A stretch of 64,000 nt of DNA. Origin: Synergistaceae bacterium (GTDB lineage Bacteria > Synergistota > Synergistia > Synergistales > Aminobacteriaceae). Positions 1-8,789 of this stretch are shown here, piece after piece; position 1 is the first letter of the stretch; every line of letters begins with the position of its first letter. The stretch spans positions 62,001 to 126,000 of the forward strand of contig JAFUYQ010000014.1 of the NCBI GenBank assembly GCA_017470485.1, read 5' to 3'. The notes under the pieces were generated by a model. It worked only from the letters and a program-made list of their open reading frames with translations, made no database searches and had not been told where the DNA came from. A program made the position numbers and the translations under genes.

Positions 1-92
1 GAGTACCGGCCGGAACAGCTTGGGAGGACGTTCCAGAAGACTGGGTATGCCCGCTCTGCGCTGTGGGAAAGGAATTATTCGAGGCTCAGTAG
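1..92 (+). CDS. Rubredoxin-type domain, C-terminal end (5' truncated by window edge)
   Basis: Reading from base 3, the frame gives a short tail ending at the TAG at 90-92. It contains the second metal knuckle of a rubredoxin, DWVCPLCAVGKELFE, preceded by the usual W-E-D-x-P-E-D segment. In rubredoxins this Cys-Pro-x-Cys pair ligates one iron together with a first Cys pair, which lies outside the window. The family normally has Gly after the second Cys; here it is Ala. Rubredoxins are small cytoplasmic electron carriers of anaerobes, for example donors to rubrerythrin or superoxide reductase. Because the 5' part is missing, it cannot be decided whether this is a free rubredoxin or the C-terminal domain of a larger protein such as a rubrerythrin or flavin reductase. 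Confidence 0.8.
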   Translation, partial: VPAGTAWEDVPEDWVCPLCAVGKELFEAQ

Positions 93-135
93 ACTTCAGA
101 GAGCTTTATGGCGAAGATATAAATCAAAAACAAAA

Positions 136-171
136 ACCCCCGACTCATCATCGGGGGTCTGTTTTTTTTTC
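136..171. terminator. Bidirectional intrinsic terminator between rubredoxin and amylosucrase
   Basis: ACCCCCGA (136-143) pairs perfectly with TCGGGGGT (151-158) around a 7-base loop. A run of nine or more T follows on the plus strand. On the minus strand the stem is followed by a T-rich stretch from the A-run at 121-135. It can therefore serve both the plus-strand rubredoxin gene and the minus-strand amylosucrase gene, which converge here. Confidence 0.9.
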
Positions 172-173
172 TG

Positions 174-2021
174 CTAAAGGTCAGCGAGTATCCATAAGAA
201 CCCGTAACCCTCAAGAGTTATCTGGACGTTTGAATTTCCTGTGAACTCCTCGCCGGTAATCATGTTCCTGTAGTGGAAGATACCGCCGAGATTCTCATTT
301 GTCCTGAACGTCTGCGTCTCATCGCTGAAGTTGAAGAACGCCAGCATTTTTTCCTTCTGCGTCTTCTCGCCGTAATACCTTCCGATTCCGAGAACGTGAT
401 TGTTTCCTGTCTCAACAAGCCACGTATCGGCCTCATTGGAAAATACCGCCTGAGTGTCTCTGAGCATCATCAGTTTTCGGACAGCGTTGAAGATTTTGCC
501 CTGAGGAGTGTTCAAATCGTCGCGTTTCTCCGCGTCCTCCCAGTGGAACGCGCCCCTGTGAACGTAACGGCTGTCAGCGGCCTTGTCGGGGTCAGGGCTG
601 TTGTGGTAGCTGTAATCGTTGAGCTGCCCTATTTCATCTCCGCTATACAGAACCGGTATTCCGCTCTGAGTGAAAAGGAAAGCGTGAAGCATTATGTCGA
701 GTTTAACGGCCATGTCCTTGCTTCCGCTCTCAAGACCGCAGAGTGAAGCTGTTGTTCCGCACATTCTAGCGTCGCCGAGTTCGGGAGCGTCGTTGTATGT
801 TTCGCCCCTTGAGGGTGAGCCTCTGAAGTCGCCCTTGAAGTAATCGTTCAGATATTTCTTGTGGGCTACCTCGTCAATCCCGAACGTCCTCAAGTAATCG
901 TAATCAAGTCCCCAGCCTATATCGTCGTGGCACCTGAGGTAATTCAGGAAGACGTACTGTTTCGGGAGGGCGAAGACGCTTTCGAGCTGATGTTTCATGA
1001 GGCGCGTGTCCTGAGTCGCTACGGTGTGCCAAGTGCTTGCCATTGTCGTAACGTTGTAGAGCATGTTGCACTCAGGCTTCTCGACAGTCCCGAAGTAAGG
1101 CACGACTTTTGACGGCTCCATAACGACCTCGCCGAGAAGCAGCGTGCCGGGACAGACGATTTCGGCGGCCATTCTCATGATTCTCACGAGGGTATGAACC
1201 TGCGGAAGGTTACGGCAGTTAGTGCCGAGCGTCTTCCAGATGTAGGGCACAGCGTCAAGCCTTATGATGTCGATACCCTGATTGCAGAGGTATAACATGT
1301 TCTCGGTCATGTCGTTGAATACGACCGGATTGCGGTAATTCAAATCCCACTGGTACGGGTAGAATGTTGTCATTACGACCTTGCCCGACTCCTCGTTGAA
1401 TGTGAAATTTCCGGGCGCAGTTGTCGGGAAAACTTCTGGCAAATTCTGTTCAAACTGCTTCGGGATTTCCCAGTTGTCAAAGAAGAAATATCTGTCCTGA
1501 AATTCCTTCTCGCCTTTTCTGGCGCGCCTTGCCCATTCGTGTTCCTCGCTGGTGTGGTTCATAACGAAGTCGAGGCAGACGCTTATTCCGAGCGAGTGGC
1601 ACTTCGCCGAAAGGTCAGCTAAATCCTCCATCGTCCCCAAGTCCGGCCTGACCTTCCTGAAATCAGAGACTGCATATCCGCCGTCGCTTTTGCCTTTCGG
1701 GGTGTCGAGGAGCGGCATTAAGTGAAGGTAAGTTACTCCGCATTCCTGAATGTAATCGAGGTGGGATTTTATCCCCTGAAGGTTTTTGGCGAAGCACTCG
1801 GTGTACATCATCATTCCGAGAATGTCATTGCCGGCGTACCAGTCAGGGACTTTTTCGCGCGCCTCATCAAGTTCGCGGAGGAGTTCGTTACGTTCGCTCC
1901 AGCATTTCCCAAGCATAGAGCAGAAGTAATCGAATGCCTGTTTGTCGCTGCCGTAGAGTTCGTAGTAAAGCCATTTGAGTTCGTCATAATGTCTTGCGAG
2001 TCTTTTCTCAAAATCGTTCAT
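174..2021 (-). CDS. Amylosucrase-like glycoside hydrolase family 13 enzyme
   Basis: A 615-residue GH13 protein. Amylosucrase transfers glucose from sucrose onto an alpha-1,4-glucan and releases fructose. The four GH13 regions are present: DFVMNHTS near residue 151, GIDIIRLDA with the nucleophile Asp near 256, LLGEVVM with the acid/base Glu near 298, and CHDDIGW near 366. The CHDDIGW and GDARMCGTTASL segments and the roughly 80-residue helical N-terminus are typical of the amylosucrase subfamily (Neisseria-type enzyme about 636 residues) rather than of ordinary alpha-amylases. There is no signal peptide, so it should be cytoplasmic. I chose the ATG at 2021 because GGAAG lies about 11 bases upstream; a GTG at 2033 is possible but almost touches the ribosome site. 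It is a single-gene unit converging on the rubredoxin gene. A related sucrose-active GH13 enzyme is the main alternative. Confidence 0.85.
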   Translation of the reverse strand: MNDFEKRLARHYDELKWLYYELYGSDKQAFDYFCSMLGKCWSERNELLRELDEAREKVPDWYAGNDILGMMMYTECFAKNLQGIKSHLDYIQECGVTYLHLMPLLDTPKGKSDGGYAVSDFRKVRPDLGTMEDLADLSAKCHSLGISVCLDFVMNHTSEEHEWARRARKGEKEFQDRYFFFDNWEIPKQFEQNLPEVFPTTAPGNFTFNEESGKVVMTTFYPYQWDLNYRNPVVFNDMTENMLYLCNQGIDIIRLDAVPYIWKTLGTNCRNLPQVHTLVRIMRMAAEIVCPGTLLLGEVVMEPSKVVPYFGTVEKPECNMLYNVTTMASTWHTVATQDTRLMKHQLESVFALPKQYVFLNYLRCHDDIGWGLDYDYLRTFGIDEVAHKKYLNDYFKGDFRGSPSRGETYNDAPELGDARMCGTTASLCGLESGSKDMAVKLDIMLHAFLFTQSGIPVLYSGDEIGQLNDYSYHNSPDPDKAADSRYVHRGAFHWEDAEKRDDLNTPQGKIFNAVRKLMMLRDTQAVFSNEADTWLVETGNNHVLGIGRYYGEKTQKEKMLAFFNFSDETQTFRTNENLGGIFHYRNMITGEEFTGNSNVQITLEGYGFLWILADL

Positions 2022-2067
2022 GGCAAAACACACTTCCTTTATGAAAATTTTTCGGGGTAATGAGGAT

Positions 2068-2073
2068 ATTATA
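2068..2073 (-). promoter_or_regulatory. Candidate -10 element for the amylosucrase gene
   Basis: A perfect TATAAT on the minus strand lies 46 bases upstream of the chosen ATG. No good -35 is visible: the place 17 bases upstream falls in the flagellar terminator stem. The call rests on the -10 match and position alone. Confidence 0.4.
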
Positions 2074-2079
2074 GCCCAT

Positions 2080-2115
2080 AAAAAAATCCCCTGCCTCTGA
2101 AATTCAGACAGGGGA
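2080..2115 (-). terminator. Intrinsic terminator at the end of the flagellar operon
   Basis: TCCCCTG (2087-2093) pairs with CAGGGGA (2109-2115), with an inner CTGA/TCAG pairing. On the minus strand the stem is followed by a run of seven T. It lies 27 bases beyond the flgE stop codon and closes the flagellar transcription unit. Confidence 0.85.
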
Positions 2116-2141
2116 TAAAAATTTTTGAGCGTAGTAAGGAT

Positions 2142-4742
2142 TTATCTCTTGAGGTTCACGACTTCTTCAAGTATCTGGTCGCTCACCGTAACAACTCTTG
2201 TGTTCGCTTGGAAGCCTCTCTGAGCAATTATAAGGTGCGTAAATTCCTCCGTGAGGTCAACGTTCGACATCTCTACATACTGACCCATAATCGTGCCTTT
2301 TCCGTTTGAGCCTGCGCCGTCGATGTTGGCAGTTCCTGAGTTGACGGAGGCTTGGAACATAGTGTTGCCAACTTTCTCAAGTCCCTGCTCGTTCGCGAAC
2401 GTCGCCAGAGCCACGCGGTAAAGCGGAATGCTCACGCCGTTGCTGTATGAACCTGTGATAGTTCCATTCGATGAGACTGAGTAATTCTTCAGAATGCCCA
2501 TCGTGTAGCCGTCCTGATAAACGGGCTTTGTTGTCGTCTCAGAGGCGAACTGTGTTACTCCGAGAAGAGAGTCTCCGCCCTGACCTACGCCGCCGCCGAA
2601 GTTAAGGGTTACTGTGCTGTTGGGCTGACCGTTGAGGCTGAACGGGATTGTGATTTCGACTTCAGCGTTCTGAGTGCTCCTGAGTGCGCCCTCTGCGATT
2701 GCGTTGCTGATACGTCCTGAACCGTCAAACTCAATTTCGCCCGATTTCGGTTCGGGGACGATGTTCGAGATTATATCGTTTCCGCCCTCGTCCTGCTCAA
2801 CGATGAACGCTTCCCATCTCCAGCGGTTCTCAGTAACCTTCTTGTAGGTAACTTCGAGGGTATGAGTTTTTCCGTCATCGTCATAGATTGTTGCCTTTGT
2901 CGCGTGATAACCGCCCTGTGTTGTTGCGCCGACTGTTGTCCATGAGCCGAGCTGGTCTTTTGCGCTCGGAGCGTCAAGCGTCTGGGCTACCATGAAATTG
3001 AGTGTGTCATTCCTTGTGCTTGTGCTGTTTGCCTGACCGGCGACAACTTGGAAGTTCGGCCCTGCTCCGCCCTCTGCGAGTATTCTGAAGCCTAAAGGTG
3101 CCTGAGTGTTGTCGGTCTCGTTCCAGTCAACGCTGTCGAATGAGCCGTCCGCATTGAAGAAGACGTTTGCCTCAAGTTTGTGCATTGACCTTGAAACAAG
3201 AGGATTGCTGCCGGGAATGTAGTCATAATTCTCGCTGGCTATCTGCTCTGCCGTAGCGTTCGCACCGTTGAGGGCGGCGAGGTCTTCATTGCTGTAGCCG
3301 TAGTACCAGAGTGTCATCTTTGAGACAGTCTTGCCGAGATTTGACGGTGAAGCCTGTGTAACATCGCTCTCGTCAAATTCAACGAGGAATTTGAAATCCT
3401 GCTGAATTTTCGTGTCGCCCGCTGACAATGCTACTGTCGGTGCGCCCGAAAGATTGAAATCGGTGTAGTTCATGTTGTCTTTTACGCTGTAGGTGAAGAC
3501 AGTCTTCCCGATTTTCAGGTGAGTGGCTCTGCTCTGCTCATCAGTTGCGGTAGTGTTCTCAAGGTCGGCGCGGAGGCCGTTGAGCGTTGTGGGTACTTTG
3601 TTATTGTACATATCGGCAAGCTCTACAGTCCTCAGCTGTAGAAGTCCAGTATCATCGTCATAACTCGCCGTGAAGTACTCCGGAGGTGTCTGGCCGGGAA
3701 ATCTGTAGACGGGTTTGTAATAACTGTTTATCGTGTCCTGCGTGGGCGTTATCCCTTGTGTTCTCGTCTTGTTGATGGTTGACTGAAGCGCAGTTCCGTC
3801 CATCGTAACAAGATTGTTGTTCTCATCAAGCCAGCCGACAAGGTTCACAAAGTCGCTGGTCGTTGTCTCGTTAGTCTGCTGTGTGTTAATGTACTGGTTA
3901 TTGTTCGCGTCAAAATATACCGTAGGAAGATTGAGTTCAGGAAGTCCGGTCGTTGAATTTATCTTCATCATGTCGAACGTAAGCGCAGTAGTTTCGCCGC
4001 CGTTCGTCATCGAAAATGTAAGGTAATTCGTTCCCGTTCCGGCCAAATTCGCCGTTGCATCGAAGCTCGTCTTGAAGCTCATGTCATACTCAGTGCCGTT
4101 CATCGGAACTTTTGCCATTCCTCCGTTCAGACCTCTTGCACCGGCTACGGCATTGAACGGCAAATCCGCAAATCCGTAGGCAAGGAAAGCACTGCTCCTG
4201 CTGTCCAAGTTGCACTGGTAATCAACTCTTGTCGTTGCTTTAGCGTCCATCTTCTGACCGAGAGGAACATTGACCGTATTGAGTTCAGCTGACTGCTGGA
4301 AGCCTCCGAGCGGTGTCGATTCCATTTTGTAGCCCTGAAGTTTGTAGCCTGAGCCTGACTGAACCATGTCGCCGTTCTCGTCAAGCGAACACGCTCCCGA
4401 ACGGCTGTATAACTCAGTCTCGCCCTCTCTGTAGACGAAGAAGCCTCTCTCCTGAATCATCATGTCCGAAGCATTGCCGGTGTATGAAGCTGCTCCCTGC
4501 GTATGCACTGTCTCGATTGCCGATACGCTAACGCCGAGACCGACCTGCGCAGGGTTAATTCCTCCGCGTGAACTGTCCGCGCCCGCAGCGTACTTGTTGG
4601 CCTGATACATCAAGTCAGCGAAGATAGTATTGTCCTTCTTGAAACCTGTCGTGTTTGCGTTGGATATGTTATTGCCCGTCACGTCGAGCATTGTCTGGTG
4701 AGCGCGAACACCCGTTACCGCTGTCATCAGTGATCTTAACAT
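2142..4742 (-). CDS. flgE: Flagellar hook protein FlgE
   Basis: An 866-residue hook protein. The N-terminus has the conserved rod/hook motif (MLRSLMTAVTGVRAHQ, then LDVTGNNISNANTTGFKK), and the C-terminus has the matching helix MSNVDLTEEFTHLIIAQRGF followed by the terminal V-V-N-L-K-R. Both ends form the coiled-coil core that packs about 120 copies into the hook outside the cell. The middle, some 700 residues rich in Thr, Asn and Gly, is much longer than in E. coli FlgE (about 400 residues) and is presumably the surface-exposed variable part. An AGGAGG site lies about 10 bases upstream of the ATG. It is the last gene of the operon, 104 bases after flgD, and a terminator follows. Confidence 0.95.
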   Translation of the reverse strand: MLRSLMTAVTGVRAHQTMLDVTGNNISNANTTGFKKDNTIFADLMYQANKYAAGADSSRGGINPAQVGLGVSVSAIETVHTQGAASYTGNASDMMIQERGFFVYREGETELYSRSGACSLDENGDMVQSGSGYKLQGYKMESTPLGGFQQSAELNTVNVPLGQKMDAKATTRVDYQCNLDSRSSAFLAYGFADLPFNAVAGARGLNGGMAKVPMNGTEYDMSFKTSFDATANLAGTGTNYLTFSMTNGGETTALTFDMMKINSTTGLPELNLPTVYFDANNNQYINTQQTNETTTSDFVNLVGWLDENNNLVTMDGTALQSTINKTRTQGITPTQDTINSYYKPVYRFPGQTPPEYFTASYDDDTGLLQLRTVELADMYNNKVPTTLNGLRADLENTTATDEQSRATHLKIGKTVFTYSVKDNMNYTDFNLSGAPTVALSAGDTKIQQDFKFLVEFDESDVTQASPSNLGKTVSKMTLWYYGYSNEDLAALNGANATAEQIASENYDYIPGSNPLVSRSMHKLEANVFFNADGSFDSVDWNETDNTQAPLGFRILAEGGAGPNFQVVAGQANSTSTRNDTLNFMVAQTLDAPSAKDQLGSWTTVGATTQGGYHATKATIYDDDGKTHTLEVTYKKVTENRWRWEAFIVEQDEGGNDIISNIVPEPKSGEIEFDGSGRISNAIAEGALRSTQNAEVEITIPFSLNGQPNSTVTLNFGGGVGQGGDSLLGVTQFASETTTKPVYQDGYTMGILKNYSVSSNGTITGSYSNGVSIPLYRVALATFANEQGLEKVGNTMFQASVNSGTANIDGAGSNGKGTIMGQYVEMSNVDLTEEFTHLIIAQRGFQANTRVVTVSDQILEEVVNLKR

Positions 4743-4846
4743 TTTTCGTGATTTCCCTCCTGATTATTTTTTGTGCTTACTGCTCTGTATATTGCTGGCC
4801 GGGCGTCCTTCCGTGCCGTGTCTCGTCCATGAGAGCAATTTTTATT

Positions 4847-5305
4847 CTAGCTTATTACCGATACGCCTTCAACTTTTTCGAGCGGCACTTCGCCTTCTGT
4901 AGTGTCAAGAATAGTGCCTTCTTTCGGGTCGAACCAGACATGATTTACAACCGCCACTTTCTGCACTGATTTTTCACCGTCATCAGCAGTAAACGCTACC
5001 GCCTTCCCGATGTACTGCACGGCGCTGAACTTGCTGGCCTCCGATAAGCCCGTTAGAGTGCTGTTCATGTTCTGCATCTGTTCGAGGCTTGAGAATGTAG
5101 CCATCTGCGAGATAAATTCCCTGTCCTCCATCGGATTTAACGGGTCTTGGTTCGACAGTTCCGCTATTAAGAGCTTTAAGAAAGCGTCCTTTCCCAAAGT
5201 GTCATTAGTAGCCGTAGTAACTGAAGATGAGCTGTCAGTTTTTTTCGTCTGTGTTAAATCAATATTAGCGAGATCTGTGTAACTGTTTACGTCTGTTACC
5301 GGCAT
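4847..5305 (-). CDS. flgD: Flagellar hook capping/scaffold protein FlgD
   Basis: A 152-residue protein with the FlgD N-terminal signature: LGKDAFLKLLIAELSNQDPLNPMED near residue 37, then F-I-S-Q-M-A-T-F-S-S-L-E-Q. FlgD sits as a cap at the tip of the growing hook and lets FlgE subunits polymerise; it is removed later. The protein is short (about 220 residues in enterics) and lacks most of the C-terminal Tudor/FnIII-like part, as is common in Gram-positive-like operons. It lies between fliK and flgE, the usual order. The 104 bases between flgD and flgE contain no supported gene, so the small FlbD/SwrD protein often found here is absent. Confidence 0.93.
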   Translation of the reverse strand: MPVTDVNSYTDLANIDLTQTKKTDSSSSVTTATNDTLGKDAFLKLLIAELSNQDPLNPMEDREFISQMATFSSLEQMQNMNSTLTGLSEASKFSAVQYIGKAVAFTADDGEKSVQKVAVVNHVWFDPKEGTILDTTEGEVPLEKVEGVSVIS

Positions 5306-5333
5306 TTTTCAAAAGCTCCTGTCAATTAAATTT

Positions 5334-7481
5334 TTATGCTACCCAGTATAATAATCCTTCCTCAAGGTCGACCCTGAAATTCTCCGTGTCTTCGTCCGCG
5401 TCCTGTGCCGTTAAATCATAACTGCCTCTCTGATTCTGTTCCTGACCGCCTGAGTTCTGACCCTGACCGCCGAACTCCTGCTGAATGTCAACCGTGAACT
5501 CTGATACCTGAACTCCCTGCTGAGATAAGTTATCCCTTAACTGTGTTATCTGATCCTGCACTATTTGTCGGATTTGCTCGCTTGCCACTTTAACGGACGC
5601 TTCCACGCCGGAAGTTCCGGACGTGATTTCAACAGTAATCCTTCCGAGTGCCGGAGGGTCAATTACTATGTTTGCCTTGTGAACACCGTCCGAACGTATG
5701 AATCTCACAACGTTGACGATACCGTTCCGAAGGGTTGAACCCCGTTCCTGAATGCCTGAAGAATCGTAAGTGCCGGTTCTGAGGCTGAGAGGCTGGGTGT
5801 TTATTCGGGAGGAAGACCGGCGAGTCCTTGTGATTCCGTCAAAGAACGATTGAAAATCATTGTGCGCCTCAGTTCTCCGAGTCGCTGAACGCTCCGCAGT
5901 CTGCTCTGAATTTCCTGCGGTTCTCCGCGATGAGGGGGACGATTTTTCGGGAATGTCATTCTGAGAATCGTTTTTCGCGTTCGTCAGAGGGCGGTTTGAG
6001 TTTTGCGGATTTGATTCCTGAGAGGGCGGTTCGGGATTGGAGTTGTCAGGATTTTCCGTGCGATTCTGAATCGGCCTTGATGATTCTGTCTGAGGCGATG
6101 AAGTTTCGGCTGTAACTTTTATGGAGTCGGCCCGCGATTTTCCGTGAACGCTCCGGCTGATTCGTGAAGTTTTCGGAGCGTCAGGGTTTTCGGGATTTTC
6201 GGGGGCTGAATCGCTGATTAACGGCTCGTTCTGAGACTGCTGAAGTCCTGCTAAACCGGCCATGCTGATATTAATATCTGTGATTTCCGGCTCGTCCTTG
6301 CCGGTTTCCTGTGATTTTCGCGGAATTATGACTGCGGTTTCGTTTTCATCATCAGTTTTCGGGGCAGGCGAAAGCTCATTGACTGCCTCAGATTTCAGAG
6401 GCTCAACGCGCTGTGATACGGAAAAATCTGAATCGTTTTCGGGCGTAATCGGTGCTTTGATTTCGCGGACAGTCTCACGGGTTTCAGGCGAATCAATTTT
6501 CATGCGCTCCGGCGCGTCCTCAACGTTTTCATTTTCGGGAACGTCAGGTGATTTTATGCGTAGCGGCTGGGGATTACGGGTTGGCACAGAGATATTTTCC
6601 TCAGTTTCCGGCTGTTCTGTCTTCGTGGAATCGTCGGGAGATTTTTCTGGAACGTCAGACATTTTCGAGGCTGTTTCAGGTAAATCAGGCTTCAACGGCT
6701 CTACAGTCTCAGAATTTTCGGACTGATTAACAGTCTCCGGCATTTCAGTTTTCAAAGGCTTCGATTCTTCCGTTTCGGCCTTGAGGAAATCGGGTATTTC
6801 ATCAGCTACCCTTATCGTCAATTCTGAGGTATCAGGCTGTTCAGTATGTTCAACTTCCGCCGGACGGTTCGGGGCTGGAACGTTCTCGGCTTTTTCAGGC
6901 TCTAACGTCTCTGAAGGCATTTCAATCTCCGGGCGTGTTACTTCCGTTAAAGGCTGTTCTGAAATTACAGAGCTGTCGGCCTTTTGAGAGCTTTCTGAAT
7001 TTTGAGGCTTGAACGCCGCTTCATCGGCAGGTTCTAAATCGGAATTTTCCTCCCAGATAACACCGTCTTCAACCGCGCTGATGTCTTCCGGCAAAATTTC
7101 CTGTCTCTCTGAACGCGGAGTTACTGCCCTTTTTGCGTCCGAAAAAATATTCTTCCAGCTATCGGATTTCAAAGCCTCCGAAGTGTTCACTGTCTCAGGA
7201 GTTTCAACGCTCTCAGAATTAATATTTACCGTCTGAAAATCTATAGTCCTTACGTTTCTGAATGTCATTAACGGAGCGTCTGAAGGATTTTTTACTGACT
7301 GCTCCGCGACTGTGTTCATGATTTCCGGCATTCCCTCAGAATTTTCAGCGGTGTACTCAGCCATTAGAGCGTCAAAAATTCCGTTTTTAATTCCCTGCTG
7401 AACCTGCCCGCTGTTCTGATGTATTCCCGTCTGTAAATTCCCTTGACCTTGAAGGAACGTTAATATGTCTGATGGTATCAT
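5334..7481 (-). CDS. fliK: Flagellar hook-length control protein FliK
   Basis: A 715-residue protein. FliK is the secreted molecular ruler that switches the flagellar export gate from hook to filament substrates. The C-terminal domain (about residues 590-680) has the family features: V-I-D-P-P-A-L-G-R-I-T-V-E-I, then repeated Q-I-R-Q-I-V-Q and Q-L-R-D-N-L-S-Q-Q-G-V-Q-V-S-E. The N-terminal 550 residues are low complexity, rich in Glu, Ser, Pro, Thr and Asn and repeatedly phrased PE/SE/TE, as expected of an extended ruler region. An AGGAGG site precedes the ATG. Naming rests on the C-terminal domain and operon position (before flgD). Confidence 0.92.
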   Translation of the reverse strand: MIPSDILTFLQGQGNLQTGIHQNSGQVQQGIKNGIFDALMAEYTAENSEGMPEIMNTVAEQSVKNPSDAPLMTFRNVRTIDFQTVNINSESVETPETVNTSEALKSDSWKNIFSDAKRAVTPRSERQEILPEDISAVEDGVIWEENSDLEPADEAAFKPQNSESSQKADSSVISEQPLTEVTRPEIEMPSETLEPEKAENVPAPNRPAEVEHTEQPDTSELTIRVADEIPDFLKAETEESKPLKTEMPETVNQSENSETVEPLKPDLPETASKMSDVPEKSPDDSTKTEQPETEENISVPTRNPQPLRIKSPDVPENENVEDAPERMKIDSPETRETVREIKAPITPENDSDFSVSQRVEPLKSEAVNELSPAPKTDDENETAVIIPRKSQETGKDEPEITDINISMAGLAGLQQSQNEPLISDSAPENPENPDAPKTSRISRSVHGKSRADSIKVTAETSSPQTESSRPIQNRTENPDNSNPEPPSQESNPQNSNRPLTNAKNDSQNDIPEKSSPSSRRTAGNSEQTAERSATRRTEAHNDFQSFFDGITRTRRSSSRINTQPLSLRTGTYDSSGIQERGSTLRNGIVNVVRFIRSDGVHKANIVIDPPALGRITVEITSGTSGVEASVKVASEQIRQIVQDQITQLRDNLSQQGVQVSEFTVDIQQEFGGQGQNSGGQEQNQRGSYDLTAQDADEDTENFRVDLEEGLLYWVA

Positions 7482-7499
7482 TTTTCCGGCCTCCTGATT

Positions 7500-8213
7500 T
7501 CATCTCTGCGGCTGGGGACGCGCCATTAATTCGGTTATCCTTGCTGCTTTTGTCGGCTTTATCTTTCCCATTATTGAGGCTCTAGCGTCGTTCGGCAGTC
7601 TCATCAGAAGTTCAACCGCCATCGCGTCCCTTAACTGTTCAACAACGGCAGCCGCACTCTTGGGGGACATGTCCTGATAAGTTCTCGCAACCTGATTCAT
7701 TAATTCCTGTTCGGCTTCGGTCGGGCTGTTAGCGTTGCTCTCAGCGGCCTGATTAGCTTCCTGAGCGCGAAGTCTCCTCTGTCTCCTCGCAACATCACGC
7801 GAAAGCTCAACAAGTGCAAGTTCCCTCTTCTCATAGGCTTCAAGACGCGATACATCACGGCTTTCAAGCGAACGTTCAAGAGCGTCAAGTCTCCTCTGCC
7901 ATTGCTCAAGTTCAACGGCTCGTCTTTCCTCTGAGGTCAAAGCGTAAAATTCAGGAACTTGGAAAAATTCTGCCAGTCTTTTCCCGACATAAGGCACTCG
8001 CGGAATAATCTCCCAGAATACCGGCCTCCCGTCCCAAATTCCGCTCAGGTGCATTCCAGTTGCAGTCCCAAGCCCAAGAAGCAGAAGCCACAGGAAAAAT
8101 GTGAATTTTCCCATACCTTTTTTCTTTTTTTTGCGTTTCACCGGAGCCGGTGCTGGCGGTGTATCAGGTTGAGCCTGCGGAGCCGCGCCGGGTGCCGGAC
8201 GTTCTTTAGCCAT
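7500..8213 (-). CDS. MotE-like protein (MgtE N-domain fold) of the flagellar operon
   Basis: A 237-residue protein: a Pro/Ala-rich, then Lys-rich N-terminus, one membrane span (about residues 36-55, FFLWLLLLGLGTATGMHLSG), a long charged coiled coil (about 95-155), and a C-terminal domain like the MgtE intracellular domain (YQDMSPKSAAAVVEQL... MRLPNDARASIMGKI). This architecture matches MotE/YlxF proteins found between fliJ and fliK, which help assemble the stator-associated motor or stabilise MotC. The start is supported by GGGAGG 11 bases upstream, inside the end of the preceding gene. The role is inferred from position and architecture. Confidence 0.8.
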   Translation of the reverse strand: MAKERPAPGAAPQAQPDTPPAPAPVKRKKKKKGMGKFTFFLWLLLLGLGTATGMHLSGIWDGRPVFWEIIPRVPYVGKRLAEFFQVPEFYALTSEERRAVELEQWQRRLDALERSLESRDVSRLEAYEKRELALVELSRDVARRQRRLRAQEANQAAESNANSPTEAEQELMNQVARTYQDMSPKSAAAVVEQLRDAMAVELLMRLPNDARASIMGKIKPTKAARITELMARPQPQR

Positions 8214-8216
8214 TCT

Positions 8217-8786
8217 TTAGCCTGCCTCCCTTAATCTTCTGTATATCGACATTATATTTTTCACGTAACGCCTTGAAACGTCAGGAATGTTCCCCGAATC
8301 AACCCGCGCCGGGCCGGCGTTGTAAGCCGCTAATGCTTTCTCGATGTCTCCTCTGTATTTGTCGGTCAAATCTGAAATGTATCTTACGCCGCCCTCAATA
8401 TTCTGTACCGGATCGAACGGGTCTTCAACTCCCAACATCGCTGAGGTTCGCGGCATTAACTGCATTAACCCCTGTGCGCCTTTGTTCGAGACTGCGTCAG
8501 TATTCCAGCCGGACTCAACCTGAATCATTGCCCGTATTAATTCCTGATCTATATTGTATTTCTCGGCGCACTCGTTTATAACGTCCTTGAGAGCGTCATA
8601 ATTAGTTTTGCCGGAAACTGAACTTTCTCTGCGCGAAATTTTTTTGGCGCGCTCAACATCGTTCAGAACGTCAACAAATTTACTTTTAAGGGGCTGAGTC
8701 TGCTGGTAAGCGTCCGGCGATAACTGCCTGTTGATTTCATCAATTCGTGTCAAAACTCTCGTTATATTAGTCAAATTAGGGCCCAT
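8217..8786 (-). CDS. Lytic transglycosylase (SLT domain) in the flagellar operon
   Basis: A 189-residue protein with a complete soluble-lytic-transglycosylase domain in the C-terminal two thirds. The catalytic Glu is about residue 91 in M-I-Q-V-E-S-G-W-N. It is followed by GLMQLMPRTS and ALAAYNAGPARV, all standard SLT motifs. Such enzymes cut peptidoglycan to let the flagellar rod through, like the FlgJ enzyme domain. No signal peptide or membrane span is seen at the N-terminus, so it may leave the cell through the flagellar export apparatus or another route. GGAG precedes the ATG, within the last codons of fliJ; the gap to the fliJ stop is three bases, so translation is probably coupled. Confidence 0.9.
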   Translation of the reverse strand: MGPNLTNITRVLTRIDEINRQLSPDAYQQTQPLKSKFVDVLNDVERAKKISRRESSVSGKTNYDALKDVINECAEKYNIDQELIRAMIQVESGWNTDAVSNKGAQGLMQLMPRTSAMLGVEDPFDPVQNIEGGVRYISDLTDKYRGDIEKALAAYNAGPARVDSGNIPDVSRRYVKNIMSIYRRLREAG

Positions 8787-8789
8787 TAA

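Noticed and set aside
136..171. C-rich/G-rich hairpin near the window start, similar to the tnpB-type right end at 47071
   Set aside because: The stem is followed by a T-run on both strands, lies between two converging genes, and lacks the TATGTCAA end. It is an intrinsic terminator.
4743..4846. A 17-codon open frame between flgD and flgE, where a FlbD/SwrD gene might be expected
   Set aside because: It begins without a ribosome site, its residues do not match FlbD, and it is too short.
5334..7481. The low-complexity region of fliK as possible non-coding or repeat DNA
   Set aside because: It is one open frame with a good ribosome site, a FliK C-terminal domain and the right operon position; Pro/Glu/Ser-rich sequence is normal for FliK.
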